NCBI GenBank assembly: GCA_964017185.1
Contig: OZ024882.1
Location: 43,321,431 to 43,385,430 of the forward strand
From: Rugalucina vietnamica
Lineage: Eukaryota > Mollusca > Bivalvia > Lucinida > Lucinidae
Direction of reading: 5' to 3'
DNA length: 64,000 nucleotides
Below the pieces are notes generated by a model that saw nothing but the letters and a program-made list of their open reading frames with translations, was not told the DNA's origin and searched no databases. Below, piece by piece: positions 19,304 through 30,807 of the stretch. Made by a program: the position numbers and the translations under genes. Position 1 is the stretch's first letter, and every line of letters starts with the position of its first letter.

Positions 19304-19534
19304 TGAGCCGCACCATGGGAAAACCAACAATCTGCATAGGCGAAAACAAAGACGCAGATCAGCTTCGCGGTAAACTCGAAGCTGATCAGCGCCTTTGTTT
19401 TTGCTACTCAGATAGTACAATTCCTCCTCAACTCCAAAATTTCAAGCTTCTAGCCATCTTCTGTGGTTGTACAGCCTGATATGTGTCAGACCGGTTCGGA
19501 AACCACATTGTTGGTTTTCCCACGAGGCGGCTCA
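19304..19534 (+). mobile_element. Family B MITE closing the array
   Basis: Starts TGAGCCGCACCATGGG, ends CCCACGAGGCGGCTCA. Confidence 0.9.
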
Positions 19535-19539
19535 TCTAT

Positions 19540-20085
19540 AGCTGATAAAGTGAATGCAATGCAGTGGATGCAGGGGGTTGGGATGGTACAACATAAAACT
19601 TTAGACCAATATAGAGCAACAGGCATAGTATCAACTACATACATGAACATGTTCAAAAGATCTACACTTTTAAAAACTTTAACCAAAAAATTAAAGACAT
19701 AAAATTTTGAAGTCCATGACCTTGACCTCAAGGCCACTCAGGTGGGTCATGATTTTACAGCATAAAACTTCAGACCAATATCTACCAACATGCAGGGTGT
19801 CAACTTGATCCATCATCATATTCAAGAGATATAGACATATAAAAACTTTAACCAAAAACTTCAACATAAAATTTCAAAGTCCATGACCTTGAGGTGGGTC
19901 ATGATGGTACAGCATAAAACTACAGACCAATAACTAATAACATGCAAAGTATCAACTAGATCCATCTACGTAAATGTTCTAGAGATAATAGACTTTATAA
20001 AAAAACTTTAACCAAAAACTTTAACATTTGAGCAGTGCCAACACCAACACCTAAGCTGACACCTGGGTGATTGCAATAGAGCTCT
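19540..20085. repeat. ~150-bp tandem repeat, three diverged copies
   Basis: Repeated TACAGCATAAAACTTCAGAC, AAAAACTTTAACCAAAAACT and GTCCATGACCTTGA. The array ends in a CTCTTCCTGTACTTTTTGTA hairpin. Confidence 0.75.
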
Positions 20086-20850
20086 CTTCCTGTACTTTTT
20101 GTACAGGCGAGCTAAAAAGCCATTGATGTTGTACCCTATTTAGTTAGACATCCCGCTATTGAAGGTCGATGCCACAAGTAGATTAGACAGAAAAACAGAT
20201 TTAATTCCCCGGAATTTCCTCTAATCTCATCTATGTAGTCTAGGTCACAGAAAAGCTTACATTATGTCAGCCTCTATGAACCCTGATCAAAGCCTGAAGT
20301 CTGTATCTTTGAGGTGCTTATAAAGTTACAGTTAGGCTGTATCATAATGTTAAATAATGCTGTCTATTGAATGATCTTCTCATCTCAAAAGCAAAATCAG
20401 AGATTTAAATTTCCACAAAAAATACCAAATAAGGGTTTTCGGAAGCAGGATGAGTCTGATCGCATTATTTTCAATTACGCTGACATACTATTGATTTGGA
20501 AACAGGCTTGTTCACGCAGCCTTTCAGGAAAACCAGCTTTCAAGAGAGTGCGGGCCATAGAATCTGGTATTTACAACACCTTCTGTGAGATTGACTCAGA
20601 AATCATTTCATGCAGACACTAACTTTCAATGTTTGTTCTGTTGCTTGTAGAGCCAGGAACAAGGGCAAGATGCTTGCAAATCAGCTTCAACATGTACATG
20701 TAGTTTGCATTTGACATGAGTCTATTTTTCTCATGGCATAATGGTCATTGGTTAAGGATGCTTTATCTTAGGATTGATGCATTCCCCAATGGCGTCAAAG
20801 CTTTTAACTTCACTTAACATTTCTAGTAATGGCTCTCTATCATGTCCATC
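20086..20850. other. Intron, nothing recognised
   Basis: No gene or structured repeat seen. An 83-codon open frame at 20371-20622 has no recognisable domain. Confidence 0.5.
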
Positions 20851-20854
20851 AGTA

Positions 20855-21071
20855 TCATGAGAAAACCAACAATCTGCATATGCAAAAACAAAGACGCAGA
20901 TCAGCTTCGCGGTAACCGCGAAGCTGATCAGCGCCTTTGTTTTCGCTACACGGATAGTACACTTCCTCTTCTTCTTAAATCCGAAATTTCAAGCTTCTAG
21001 CTTGCTTCTGTGACTGTACAGGCTGGTTTATGTCGGACCCGAATTTTTGGTTTTCTCACGCACAGGCTCAC
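20855..21071 (+). mobile_element. Family B MITE, degenerate ends
   Basis: ATGAGAAAACCAACAATCTG, perfect core GCAGATCAGCTTCGCGGTAA and inverse; right end CTCACGCACAGGCTCA. Confidence 0.8.
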
Positions 21072-21533
21072 CATACATGTGATACATAGAAGCCAAATAG
21101 GGAGATTTGCCTTTCCAAATAGGGAGAATGATTAAACAAAGAAGGAAATTCTTAAAATTTTGTAGGGATATCTGAAATTCCAAATAGGGAGATGTATCAG
21201 ACATATAGGGAAATTCTGAAAACTCAACTAGGGAGATTTGCTAAAGAAAAGGGAAATCCCTCCAAAATAGGGAGATTTCACCTTACATGTGATACATCTT
21301 AAAGAAGCCAAATAGGGAGATTTGCTTTTTGAAATAGGGAGATAATGATTAAACAAAGAAGGAAATTCTTGATTTCAAATAGGGAGACCTGAAATTTGAA
21401 ATAGGGAGATGCATAAATTATATTGGGAAATTTTGAAATTCCAAATAGGGAGATTTGCTCAAAAAATAGGGAGATCCCTCCGAAATAGGGAGATATCACA
21501 TGTATGCACATGTATGGTATCATTTAATTTTGA
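21072..21533. mobile_element. Family C-like element with internal duplication
   Basis: Starts CCATACATGTGATACAT and ends ATCACATGTATG..CATGTATGG. The body is two tandem copies of AAATAGGGAGA-rich sequence (about 21085-21285 and 21300-21495), the complement of the CTCCCT motif of 12825-13047. Confidence 0.65.
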
Positions 21534-22085
21534 AGAGCACGAGGCGTGATTCTGTTCTTTTTTTTTTCATTTTCTTTATTTATTTCCTCTAACATGGAAT
21601 AGATTCCAATACATTTTGAAAAAAAAAAATTACAAGTTTCCCATTTTATGGATTTTTGATCAATTTTTGATGAAGGCTTGTATTGCTACTGCTAGATATT
21701 CCAATGATAAATATTTTAAAGCACAAAAGTTAAAATCTTCTAGTCATTTATTCCCAGGCAATGAACACATGATTCGCAGATATTGATTTACTCTCATCCA
21801 TTTCTATCCCCTGGGACAGAAATTCACACTTTAATAGTGTATTAAAATGCTTTTAAAATATCAATTCTTCATCCTAATGGAATTCTTAAAGTTGCAAAGG
21901 TATAAAAATGTTAAGATTGATTGCAAGAACTCATAAAGCTTTCATTTTTTAAATGATTTTTTTTATGTTGCTTTAATAGTCAAGTCTCGCTTTTCAATTA
22001 AGAAAATTTGCTATTAATGCATTGTGTGAGAACAAGCTGCAGAGCCCAGGGTGGAGTTACACCAAGCATTCTAATGCAAAGACTT

Positions 22086-22313
22086 GGTCCCGAGGTTATA
22101 AAACTTTTTTCAAGCTCAGATCAGCTGAGCATGAAATTTAAACTGCTCACAGATGTTAAAATAAAACTGCAGGTACCAAACTCAAAATCTAGTAATTTAT
22201 ACTGCTCATAAATGTTAAAATGCCAACAATTGTTGGCATTTTAACAGTTATGAGCAGGATAAATTTCAGTCTCAGCTGAGTTGAGCATGAAAAATATTTT
22301 ATAACCTCAGGTC
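22086..22313. mobile_element. Family E palindromic MITE
   Basis: Ends CCCGAGGTTATAAAAC and TTTTATAACCTC; AGCTCAGATCAGCTGAGCATG and inverse; central GCCAACAATTGTTGGC. Confidence 0.85.
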
Positions 22314-22424
22314 TTGGTTTACATGTGTCATCTATGTGAAAATATCTGGGCTTGCAGTGTCCAAGGCCCAATACTCTAGGGTTGACACTCTTCCAATGGG
22401 CCATCATACACCAATATAACAAAT

Positions 22425-22655
22425 GTGCCACATCATGAGAAAATGTGGTCCCCGAACACGTCTGACACAAACCAAGCTGTACAAGCGCATAAGATGGTTA
22501 CAGGTTGGAAATTCTTTATTTAGAAAGTAGAGGAATTGTACTATAATCCATGTTGCGAAAACAAAGGCACTGATCAGCTTTGCAGTTACTGCGAAGCTGA
22601 TCTGCACCTTTGTTTTCGCATATGCAAAATGTTGATTTTCTCATGAAGCAGCTCA
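22425..22655 (-). mobile_element. Family B MITE, diverged
   Basis: Core GGCACTGATCAGCTTTGCAG..CGAAGCTGATCTGCACC; right end CATGAAGCAGCTCA. Confidence 0.8.
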
Positions 22656-22891
22656 AACATTTTTGGCTTTTCTTTCAAAAGATAAATTTTGGGAAGCTTT
22701 AAGCTAAGTGCTACCATGAAGATGGTCAATTCTTTCATTTCACTGTATAATGATTCTGTCTGTTCTTATCCCGCCATATTCTCCCAAAACATGGAAAATA
22801 GATAATATGACATCATAACTTAAACCCCCATGGCAAATTAAGCAAAACAATACAGCATCTTTGAGACACTATAATGTTGTTATATATGCTA

Positions 22892-23115
22892 TGAGCCCCT
22901 TCATGAATAAAAAAACAACAGATTTTTGCCTATGCGAAAACAAAGACGCAGATCAGCTGTGCAGTAACTGCACAGCTGATCAGCGCCTTTGTCTTCGCTA
23001 CATGGATAGTACAGTTCCTGTTCTTCCTAAATCTGAAATTTCAAGCTTCTAGCCTACTTCTGTGACTGTACAGTATACTTTGTGGCGGACATGGTAGGAA
23101 ACCCGTTGGGGCTCA
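22892..23115 (+). mobile_element. Family B MITE with matching changes in both core arms
   Basis: Core GATCAGCTGTGCAGTAACTG followed by CACAGCTGATC. Both arms differ from the usual CTTCGCGG and still pair. Confidence 0.85.
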
Positions 23116-23276
23116 TATAATGTTGTTATATGCTCTAATGGTTATTGATCTCATAAGAAACCTATCTTTATAATGCTTTTGTCAATAATATTCTCTTAGA
23201 ACATTTGGAAAGGATAGAATGGTAAAACAATAAGAGTTAATGTCCACGACTTTTATGCCAGGATTTTTGCACCATG

Positions 23277-23541
23277 CATCAGTAAAAACATGTCCGTGTA
23301 ATATATACCCCCTTATACCCCACTTTTATATAGCAAAACTGGGGTTTGCAGGGGTATACCTATTTTTCTTATTTTTGCTCCAAAACATAGATTGTGGGTA
23401 CCCGTTAGTACTGCCTCGCAGAGGCGGTTCTAACGTGTACCCACAATCTATGTTTGGAGCAAAAATAAGAAAAATATCAAAATTTTCAAATTTTAAAGTT
23501 CAAAAAATCTCTGTATATTGCATGGGCAAGTTTGCGTAATG
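23277..23541 (+). mobile_element. Family A MITE
   Basis: Ends CATCAGTAAAAACATG and GTTTGCGTAATG; core GCCTCGCAGAGGCGG. Confidence 0.9.
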
Positions 23542-24095
23542 ATGACTCGATACCCGCAGAATGTCTAACTCCTCAGTGAAAGGTTCAGAGTGGGAGACCT
23601 ACTATGATGTGTCTATTGGGACAAAATTAATAGTATTGGTAAATAGGACCAAGAAATCCGTGGCTCTGTCCTGATATGACTTAAATCTGGAATGTTGACG
23701 ATTGTAGTGAAAGTAAATCTCAAGTCAAGCTTGAATGCTAAAATGGTATAGTCATACTTTGCACAGTTGAAGTTCTCAAGTGTACATCATAATAAGCTCA
23801 TGAGCAACCAGAGTGTTACGGGGAAACATCTTTATCTTTTGGAGGTTTTTCTTTTGTCCTGTTAAGTTAAAGTTCACCCAAGCCAACTTTGACTACTTCC
23901 AACTTTTTGTACATCACTTCCAAGTTTATCTTTTCAGCACCAGTTTATAATACAGAGACAACCCATGTTGTAGAGAACAACCAATGCAGATTAAATAAAT
24001 CAGCCACAATGCCTATAAATACCAGTCTAGGAACAACTTATGATGAGTCATTTTGATACATAGTAAGTTGTTCCAAGACAGGTATTTCCATCAAA

Positions 24096-24694
24096 GGGTG
24101 GCACTAAACACCACAAACCACCACAAACCTGAGCACAAACCTCCACAAACCACCACAAAAGACACCACAAACCACCTAAAGCTACACCACAAACCACCTA
24201 AGAGCCCAAATTAATAATTGATTCACTTGCTCTGAGAAATTTTGTTCAGGATAAATGAACAAAGTAATAAGAAAATTACGAACACATGTAAGTCTGTCAC
24301 TTAAGCAGATAACTAAATATAACAATAATTAAGGATAAAGTTTGAATATAATTATGCTTTCATAGAATAAATCATATGAAATAAAAATGATAGAATGCAG
24401 ATTTTAAATGAACTATCTGAATAAAAGATGTTTTAGTCTGAAATATGTGCTCTGTCCTGACACTATTTGTCTTCTGTATTGGTGACATTGATTGTGTGTT
24501 CATATAATTCACATTGTTTATTTTTTTATTTTTTTTTTTCAATATAATGACCATAAATATAATTATCCTTTGATACAATAGAGCTATGAAGTGGTTTCTG
24601 CTTTGTTTTGAGGGCTTTGTGTTTTGTGGTGGTTTGTGGAGGTTTGTGGTGGTTTGTGGTGTTTTGTGGTGGTTTGTGGTGTTTAGTTCCACCC
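24096..24694. mobile_element. 599-bp TIR element with 8-bp target duplication (hAT-like)
   Basis: Inverted ends GGGTGGCACTAAACACCAC / GTGGTGTTTAGTTCCACCC, subterminal arrays of ACCACAAACC in opposite orientation, and CCATCAAA directly on both sides (24088-24095, 24695-24702). No transposase. Confidence 0.8.
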
Positions 24695-24702
24695 CCATCA
24701 AA

Positions 24703-25583
24703 CAATCTTATATTGATTTCATTCGCACTGGTTTTTCTATGTCACATTGGTTGTCTCTGGATAAGCGTGTAATTACACTCGCAACTTAACATATTTATCT
24801 TTCTGGTCACCTGGTCACGGAAAAGCTTTCTTTTAACCATATGTTGAGGTCACATAAAGCAAAAAAAAGAATGTTTTTGTTTGTTTGTTTTTGTTTTTTT
24901 TTTATAAAAAGTCGAAAAATGAACAGCTTAATGCAAATTCTATATTACCTGTATGAGTTGGGACATGGGAAAGTAGTTTTCTGGCTGTCCCAAACATTTC
25001 AATACAATAAATAATTTTAGTTTTGGGTATCCTAATACATATAAGGAAGGCAAAAAGTCAGGACTTTTTTTCTTGGAAGTTTCTTTTCAGCATATTAAAA
25101 AACAATTCACACTACAAGACCTATTTACAGCATTTAACAAACACATATTCATTAGACTGACTATATAAGCAACTACAAAAGCTATAGGAAATAGGACAGA
25201 AGGATCAGATTATAAAAGGTTTAATACTAATAAAGATGATTTATACATGTATTATCTACAGCTTGAAATTGTGCCTTTAAAAGCTAAAAATTACACATGC
25301 TATGTACATTTTAGTTGCAGAAAGCTAGGTTTTTGGCGGAGCTTCAGAAAAGCTACCTAAATGCTTTCTTTTACTTGCCTGATTTTGCAGAGCTAATATA
25401 TATAGTTTTATGAACGCATTCTCTTATCAAACCTGCATAAAAACTGCGCTGAAACTGTTCTTGCACTTTTTAAGTCAACGCTGCGCATAAGCTGCTTTAA
25501 AAAGTGACCTAATCTTATACCTTATATTTCCAGTTAAATGCCTTTAAGTATGAGATGCTTTCTTCAAAGCAGCAGTGTTAAAA
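24703..25583. other. Intron, nothing recognised
   Basis: AT-rich unique sequence with homopolymer T runs; no gene or paired ends seen. Confidence 0.5.
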
Positions 25584-25864
25584 CATCAGGAAAACATGTC
25601 CGTGTAAAGTATACCCCCTCAAACCCCACTTTTATTGGTAAAACTGGGGTATGCAGGGGTATACCTATTTTTTATTATTTTTGCTCCAAAACATATATTG
25701 TGGGTACTCGTTAGAACCGCCTCAGCGAGGCGGTTCTTACGTGTACCCACAATCTATGTTTTGAGCAAAACTAAGAAAAATATCGAAAATTTTCTACTGA
25801 AAATTTTCATTTTTTTTACAACTTTAGGAATCACTGTATATTGCATGGGCAAGTTTTCGTAATG
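25584..25864 (+). mobile_element. Family A MITE
   Basis: Ends CATCAGGAAAAC and GTTTTCGTAATG; core GCCTCAGCGAGGCGG. Confidence 0.9.
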
Positions 25865-26405
25865 AATGAAAGCAAGTATGAAAGATTATAGAAACAGACT
25901 AAAAGTTAAGCTACATAAGAAAATCGAGACTACAGATACGGAGCTAACAGGGGATGGTTTTAAAGCTGATGTTCACAATTTCACAAAGAGACTTAAACAC
26001 AAAAGCAAGGCTACGATCAAAGGGCAGCTAGAATATAAGGGATTTTTTCCTATCAACTCCACAGAGGACATTTTTCTGAATCCTTCTGTCCTTACCCTGA
26101 TCATTTATCTGTTGGCAATATACTGCGTAAAAATTCAGCCTTCATTTAAGATGAGTTTTGATATGTTTTTCTTCAAAAGTTTCTTAAATTATGGATTGCA
26201 ACAAAACAAACAATAAAATCTCTTTTTTAAAAAACTGCAATTTGAATTGCCCTATATACTGTACCACAAAATTGTTCCTATGCTAAAAAGTAGTGTACCA
26301 TTTCTTTGCTTCATATTGAATAAACTCAGATCTGTACATGTATTTATATGCAGTATATTACAACTTGAAGTGCTGGTGAAAATATGTGAATATATTGTGA
26401 ACATA

Positions 26406-26684
26406 CATCAAGAAAACATGTCCGTGACATGTATACCCCCTTGAACCCCACTTTTATATAAAAAAAACTGGGGTATGCAGGGGTATACCTATTTTTCTTA
26501 TTTTTGCTCCAAAACATAGATTGTGGGTACTCGTTAGAACCGCCTCGCCGAGGCGGTTCTAACGTGTACCCACAATCTATGTTTTGAGCAAAAATAAGAA
26601 AATTATCAAAATTTTTCCAGTGAAATTTTTCATTTTTACAGCCAAAAAATTTTCTGTATATTGCATGGGCAAGTTTTCATAATG
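26406..26684 (+). mobile_element. Family A MITE next to agrin exon 3
   Basis: Ends CATCAAGAAAAC and GTTTTCATAATG; perfect core. AACATA is present on both sides. Confidence 0.9.
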
Positions 26685-26718
26685 AACATATTCAACAATG
26701 ACAGCAATTGATGCATAC

Positions 26719-26934
26719 CGCACGCTCCAGTATATGCCTGTGTGACTAAGGTGCCATTTAGACAATTTTGCCGCTTCAGTTGGCAGGGATTTTCATAAGT
26801 CACGCCATCGCTACCACAGACCGGTTCCATCATCCTTTGACAGGGCATTGGGCAGACACACCTGGCCACACCCATGTGATCTATACTACATTCCCGATTG
26901 GGTGAACATTTTAGACTGGTGCATGGATTGTCCT
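26719..26934 (-). CDS. AGRN: Agrin exon 3: FS module 3
   Basis: A whole FS module in a phase 1-1 exon, with acceptor TTTCTACAG and donor GTATGC. The split first codon gives Glu, so the module begins EDNPCTSLKC. Motifs seen are CVCPMPCQ, EPVCGSDGVTYENPCQLK and the closing TGAC. It lies 12 kb downstream of exon 2. The intervening intron contains an antisense full-length LINE (30808-35006). A family A MITE ends about 35 bp beyond the donor, at 26684, but leaves the splice site untouched. Confidence 0.9.
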
Positions 26935-27686
26935 CTGTAGAAAGAGAGTCTAAGAGTATGAAAGATAGATAAGCAGTCTGCAAACAGCAAAACACTACAA
27001 CACACTCGGGGAAAAAGTGGGGAAAATAAAAAATATTATAGTAAAATCGGAAATTTTCTTGTGACTTATTTCCCAAATTTTGGGACGGCAACATTTTTTT
27101 ATGTATTGTAATCTTTAAAAATTCATCTTCTTAAGCTTTACAATGGACATGTACAATTTATGATTTACCTAAATTTTAATATCAAAATACATAAACTTAA
27201 ATTAAAATAATTTTTTCCAAGTACATGTAAGTGGCAATCAATTATTCCACCGCTGAATAAGACAAAATAAAAATGATTTGATATTTCCCATTTTTTCCCT
27301 GTGTAGAGGGTGAATACAACAAATGTGATACATGGGTGAGATAAAGTGATAGTCAGAAGCATTGCGATATCATTTCAGCTGCCTTATAAGGAAACTTGTC
27401 TATGAAGTATCAAACTAGGATTGCTACAACATGGGCTGCACAGCAGACAAAGTGGTTTGAGCTTCAATAGGGTTTAAGAAAGCAGAGAGAGCAGCAAAAA
27501 GCAAAGACCATTATCAGCTGTACAGCTACTTCTTCCAGCCCTTTTTGAGGCAAATGCACGAAGAAAATCTTCTCATGAGACGGTTATCTACATTTATCTA
27601 TCTCAATTGATTTTCTAAAAAGTTTTAAGATCTTCATGCTAGCTCTACACTATAATACATTTTCATGAGAGCAGTAGTTATATATA
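26935..27686. other. Intron upstream of exon 3, nothing recognised
   Basis: AT-rich; no paired repeats or coding signal beyond the polypyrimidine tract of exon 3. Confidence 0.5.
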
Positions 27687-28507
27687 TGAGCCACCTCGTG
27701 GGAAAACCAACAATGTGGTCTCCGAACAGGTCCGACACAAATCAGGCTGTACAGTCACAGAAGCATGCTGGAAGCTTGAAATTTCGGATTTAAGAAGAAG
27801 AGGAATTGTACTATCCGAGTAGCGAAAACAAAGGCGCTGATCAGCTTCGCGGTTACCGCGAAGCTGATCTGCGTCTTTGTTTTCGCCTATTCTTACGAAT
27901 ATGAAAGTTCGTAACTAAGAGATGATGCATAGCTTGAAAAAATCCCACGTCCCAGATGGGATTCGAACCCGGACCGCCGGAGTAGAAATCCAATGCTCTA
28001 ACCACTGAGCCAAAGAGTCGACTCCCTGACGCAGTATGTCAGAGATTGTACTTATATGATACATTGTATCGAATATCAAATAGCTGTGCTATTTATAGAA
28101 GCTACGCATCATAGACCTCGAATGAATGAGTGGTGCGATGGGACATAACACACCCCCATTTCGAGAAAGTAATCATTTATGATTACGCGAATGTCATTTT
28201 AATGACTGTACATGACTCAAATGGTCCATCTCCGACGAGCCCCCATCTTACGAATATGAAAGTTCGTAACTAAGAGATGATGCATAGCTTGAAAAAATCC
28301 CACGTCCCAGATGGGATTCGAACCCGGACCGCCGGAGTAGAAATCCAATGCTCTAACCACTGAGCCAAAGAGTCGACTCCCTGACGCAGTATGTCAGAAA
28401 TTGTACTTATATGATACATTGTATCGAATATCGAATAGCTGTGCTATTTATAGAAGCTACGCATCATAGACCTCGAATGATTGTTGGTTTTCCCATGAGG
28501 TGGCTCA
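27687..28507 (-). mobile_element. Family B MITE split by a tRNA-like insertion
   Basis: The MITE runs 27687-27890 and resumes at 28482-28507 (GTTGGTTTTCCCATGAGGTG, GCTCA). The insertion lies between TTTTCGCCTAT and GATTGTTGG. Confidence 0.85.
27891..28481 (-). mobile_element. Tandem pair of tRNA-Arg-like elements inside a MITE
   Basis: Two 235-bp copies (27891-28125 and 28246-28481), nearly identical and separated by 120 bp. Each has inverted ends around GATGATGCATAGCTT / AAGCTACGCATCAT. On the minus strand each has a tRNA-like core: box A GGCTCAGTGGTTAGAGC, loop TTTCTAC (anticodon UCU), box B GGTTCGAATCC. The acceptor arms do not pair, so I do not call functional tRNAs. Confidence 0.75.
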
Positions 28508-28654
28508 TATTAAGCACAAATAGAGGATGCTTCTGAATAACCTGTGTTAATTTATGAGGACTCAAAGGGAAGAACATATAATTGACAATTGGGGCTAATT
28601 TTGAATAATTCAGCATATTGTGAGCCAAATCATAAATGAAAATGGTATTAACTC

Positions 28655-28860
28655 GTATAAGCCAGGCATCCTTTTGGTGGGACATAGGCAAACAATATTG
28701 CCCCAGATCTGGGGTTATATTGTTTGCTTAGAGAAATGTCATCGAAAAAATCGATAAAAAATTAAAATCACACCTATATAAAGCCCCTAAAAACGAAAGT
28801 AGACTCGCCCAAATGATAATGATAGGAAAGTCCATTTGTCAAATATGGGTTAAAATGCCT
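28655..28860. mobile_element. Family D element
   Basis: TTAAC..AAGCCAGGCATCC, GGGACATAGGCAAACAATAT and short hairpin CCCCAGATCTGGGG; right part CTCGCCCAAATGATAATGAT and CATTTGTCAAATATGGGTTA. Confidence 0.7.
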
Positions 28861-29002
28861 TGCATGTAACATATTTGTGTTGGTAATGGCTTTCCAAAAC
28901 CAGGATGAAAGTCATTAAAAACACCATCAAAGAAATTAACAACAAAAAAAAATCTAATTCTGATGAACATGATGAAAGCAAAGATAATTTGATATTGACA
29001 AA

Positions 29003-29226
29003 TGAGCCACATAATGAGAAAACCAACATATTGCATACGAGAAAACAAAAGACGCAAATCAGCTTCTCTGTAACCGCAAAGCTGATCGGCACTACAGGTA
29101 TAGTACTATTCTTCTACTTTCTAAATCCGAAAATTCCAGCCTCTAGCTATCTTCTATACTTGTACAGCTTGGTTTGTGTCGGACCTGTTTGGAAACCATA
29201 TTGTTGGTTTTCTCATGATGCGGCAC
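29003..29226 (+). mobile_element. Family B MITE, diverged
   Basis: Starts TGAGCCACATAATGAG, ends CTCATGATGCGGCACA; the core is partly decayed. Confidence 0.8.
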
Positions 29227-29446
29227 AAATATTTGATGCTCAGAAGAATAGAAGAATCATAAAATCACTATAATGAAGCAAAGTGAACAGAGAATGAATA
29301 TACACTACAATTTTGGGAACAGGGAAAAATAAGGTGCACAATCAAGCATTCATAATATTAACACATGGTAAAAGTTCAGAAAATATTAATTACGGTAAGT
29401 CACCTTTTAATAGGAAAGACAAAGTTACAAAGATTTATCCCAGAAA

Positions 29447-30039
29447 TACTGTAAACCAACTTTTTTTGCGGCTATTTATTTTCACGATTTTAGCAACCGG
29501 GACATTTTCACGACGATTTATTTTTTGCGGATTTAAAAAATTGAAAAAATAATTTTTGCGATCTTTCATGCTCTGGCCCATATGAAGTATGTATTTTAGT
29601 GTATATCGTCCTAATTATTGATTGGTTTTGACCGCCTCAAATGAGACTGATCATCAAAGCTTGGGAGTGAATCTCCTAACAAAAGAAGACAATTAAAAAT
29701 GGCTGGGCTCGAACACAAACAATTGTCAAACATGCCGATGATTGCAATTGTTGACATTGCTTTTTTAATAAAACTGACAATAAAATGTGAAAAGAAACTA
29801 GTTTTTAAATGTTTTTGTAAGTGTTAACTGCGGAATTATTATTATTAACATTTTATTAAATTTTTATAGACTTAAATTGTATGTGCTGCATGTGATATAG
29901 GTCTATGAACTGTTTTATAGTACCCAAAATAGTTATTAATATGTGTCAACATTTTCGCGGCAATTTAATTTTGCGATTTTTTCAGCATCTTGAAAATTGT
30001 GAAAATAAATTGCTTGCGAAAAAAAGTTGGTTTACAGTA
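29447..30039. mobile_element. 593-bp TIR element, Tc1/mariner-like
   Basis: Inverted ends TACTGTAAACCAACTTTTTT / AAAAAAGTTGGTTTACAGTA with TA at both outer edges; subterminal TTTTGCGG / TTTCGCGG motifs. No transposase. Confidence 0.8.
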
Positions 30040-30349
30040 TACATACAGTAATTCCAGTTTTTTAGTTTGAAATTCATGAAAACTTTCTTCTGAATTTGAC
30101 AGTATTATTAACTTTAATCCGCATTTCAAATTTATGTTGTAATTTATTGAGTTTTAGTACAAAAATATTCACCTGGTGTTGGGTGAACTCTATTAGTATA
30201 TAATTATAGTTCGTTGCAATTCTAAATATATCTTCGGAACTCTACGTGATTGCTCATACATCATCGTGACTCTTCGTGATTGTTAGCAAGGTAAATGTAT
30301 CGGTATATAAAATTGCTATACTAAGAAATTGTTCCGGACTGCATAGCTC

Positions 30350-30432
30350 AAATGATAGAGCATGTAGATTAAGATGATATATTACTTTTCATTTTACAGA
30401 CAGCGGTTCAAGTCCCACGATTGATCGCATTT
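30350..30432 (+). other. tRNA-like sequence
   Basis: A box A-like TAGCTCAAATGATAGAGC and a box B-like GGTTCAAGTCC are 35 bases further apart than normal. The sequence is followed by a run of 12 T that could end Pol III transcription. The arms do not pair well, so a pseudogene or SINE head is likely. Confidence 0.45.
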
Positions 30433-30727
30433 TTTTTTTTTAATTATAATTTCTTATGTACCCTATTCATTCTCTATCGTATTTAATAATTTAATTTTTT
30501 GGTCAATTTTGTGTTTGTTTTTTCTCTATTTTATACATATATATATACATAATTATATATTTCATACTCTAATTAATTTCAAATTTCAAATACAATAAAT
30601 TTCATTCGTCGTCGTTGCTGCTGTCGTAACAAAGCAAGAATATCATGTTCTCCGTGCGATTGCTTTTGATAAAACGTGATGTGCATTTTAATAAAATAAA
30701 AAGAAAAATATATTTTTCATCTTTTTT

Positions 30728-30795
30728 TCATGGAATTCGAACCAGGGATCCCCATGTAACAAATCCGGTGTCCTAACCACTGAGCTATGGTGCTT
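30728..30795 (-). other. tRNA-like sequence beside the LINE insertion
   Basis: Minus strand: GCACCATAGCTCAGTGGTTA, loop with TGT, then CTGGTTCGAATTCC. The 3' acceptor arm does not pair. The LINE target duplication starts right at its 5' edge. Confidence 0.45.
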
Positions 30796-30807
30796 ATAAT
30801 ACACGAT
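30796..30807. repeat. LINE target-site duplication, left
   Basis: ATAATACACGAT, repeated exactly at 35007-35018. Confidence 0.9.

Noticed and set aside
25866-26216. 116-codon ORF, lysine-rich with a hydrophobic patch
   Set aside because: It lies in an agrin intron between two MITEs, with no recognisable domain or splice context. Not distinguishable from chance.
27950-28022. Functional tRNA-Arg (UCU) gene
   Set aside because: Boxes and anticodon loop are present, but the acceptor arm does not pair and the unit lies inside a repeated element.
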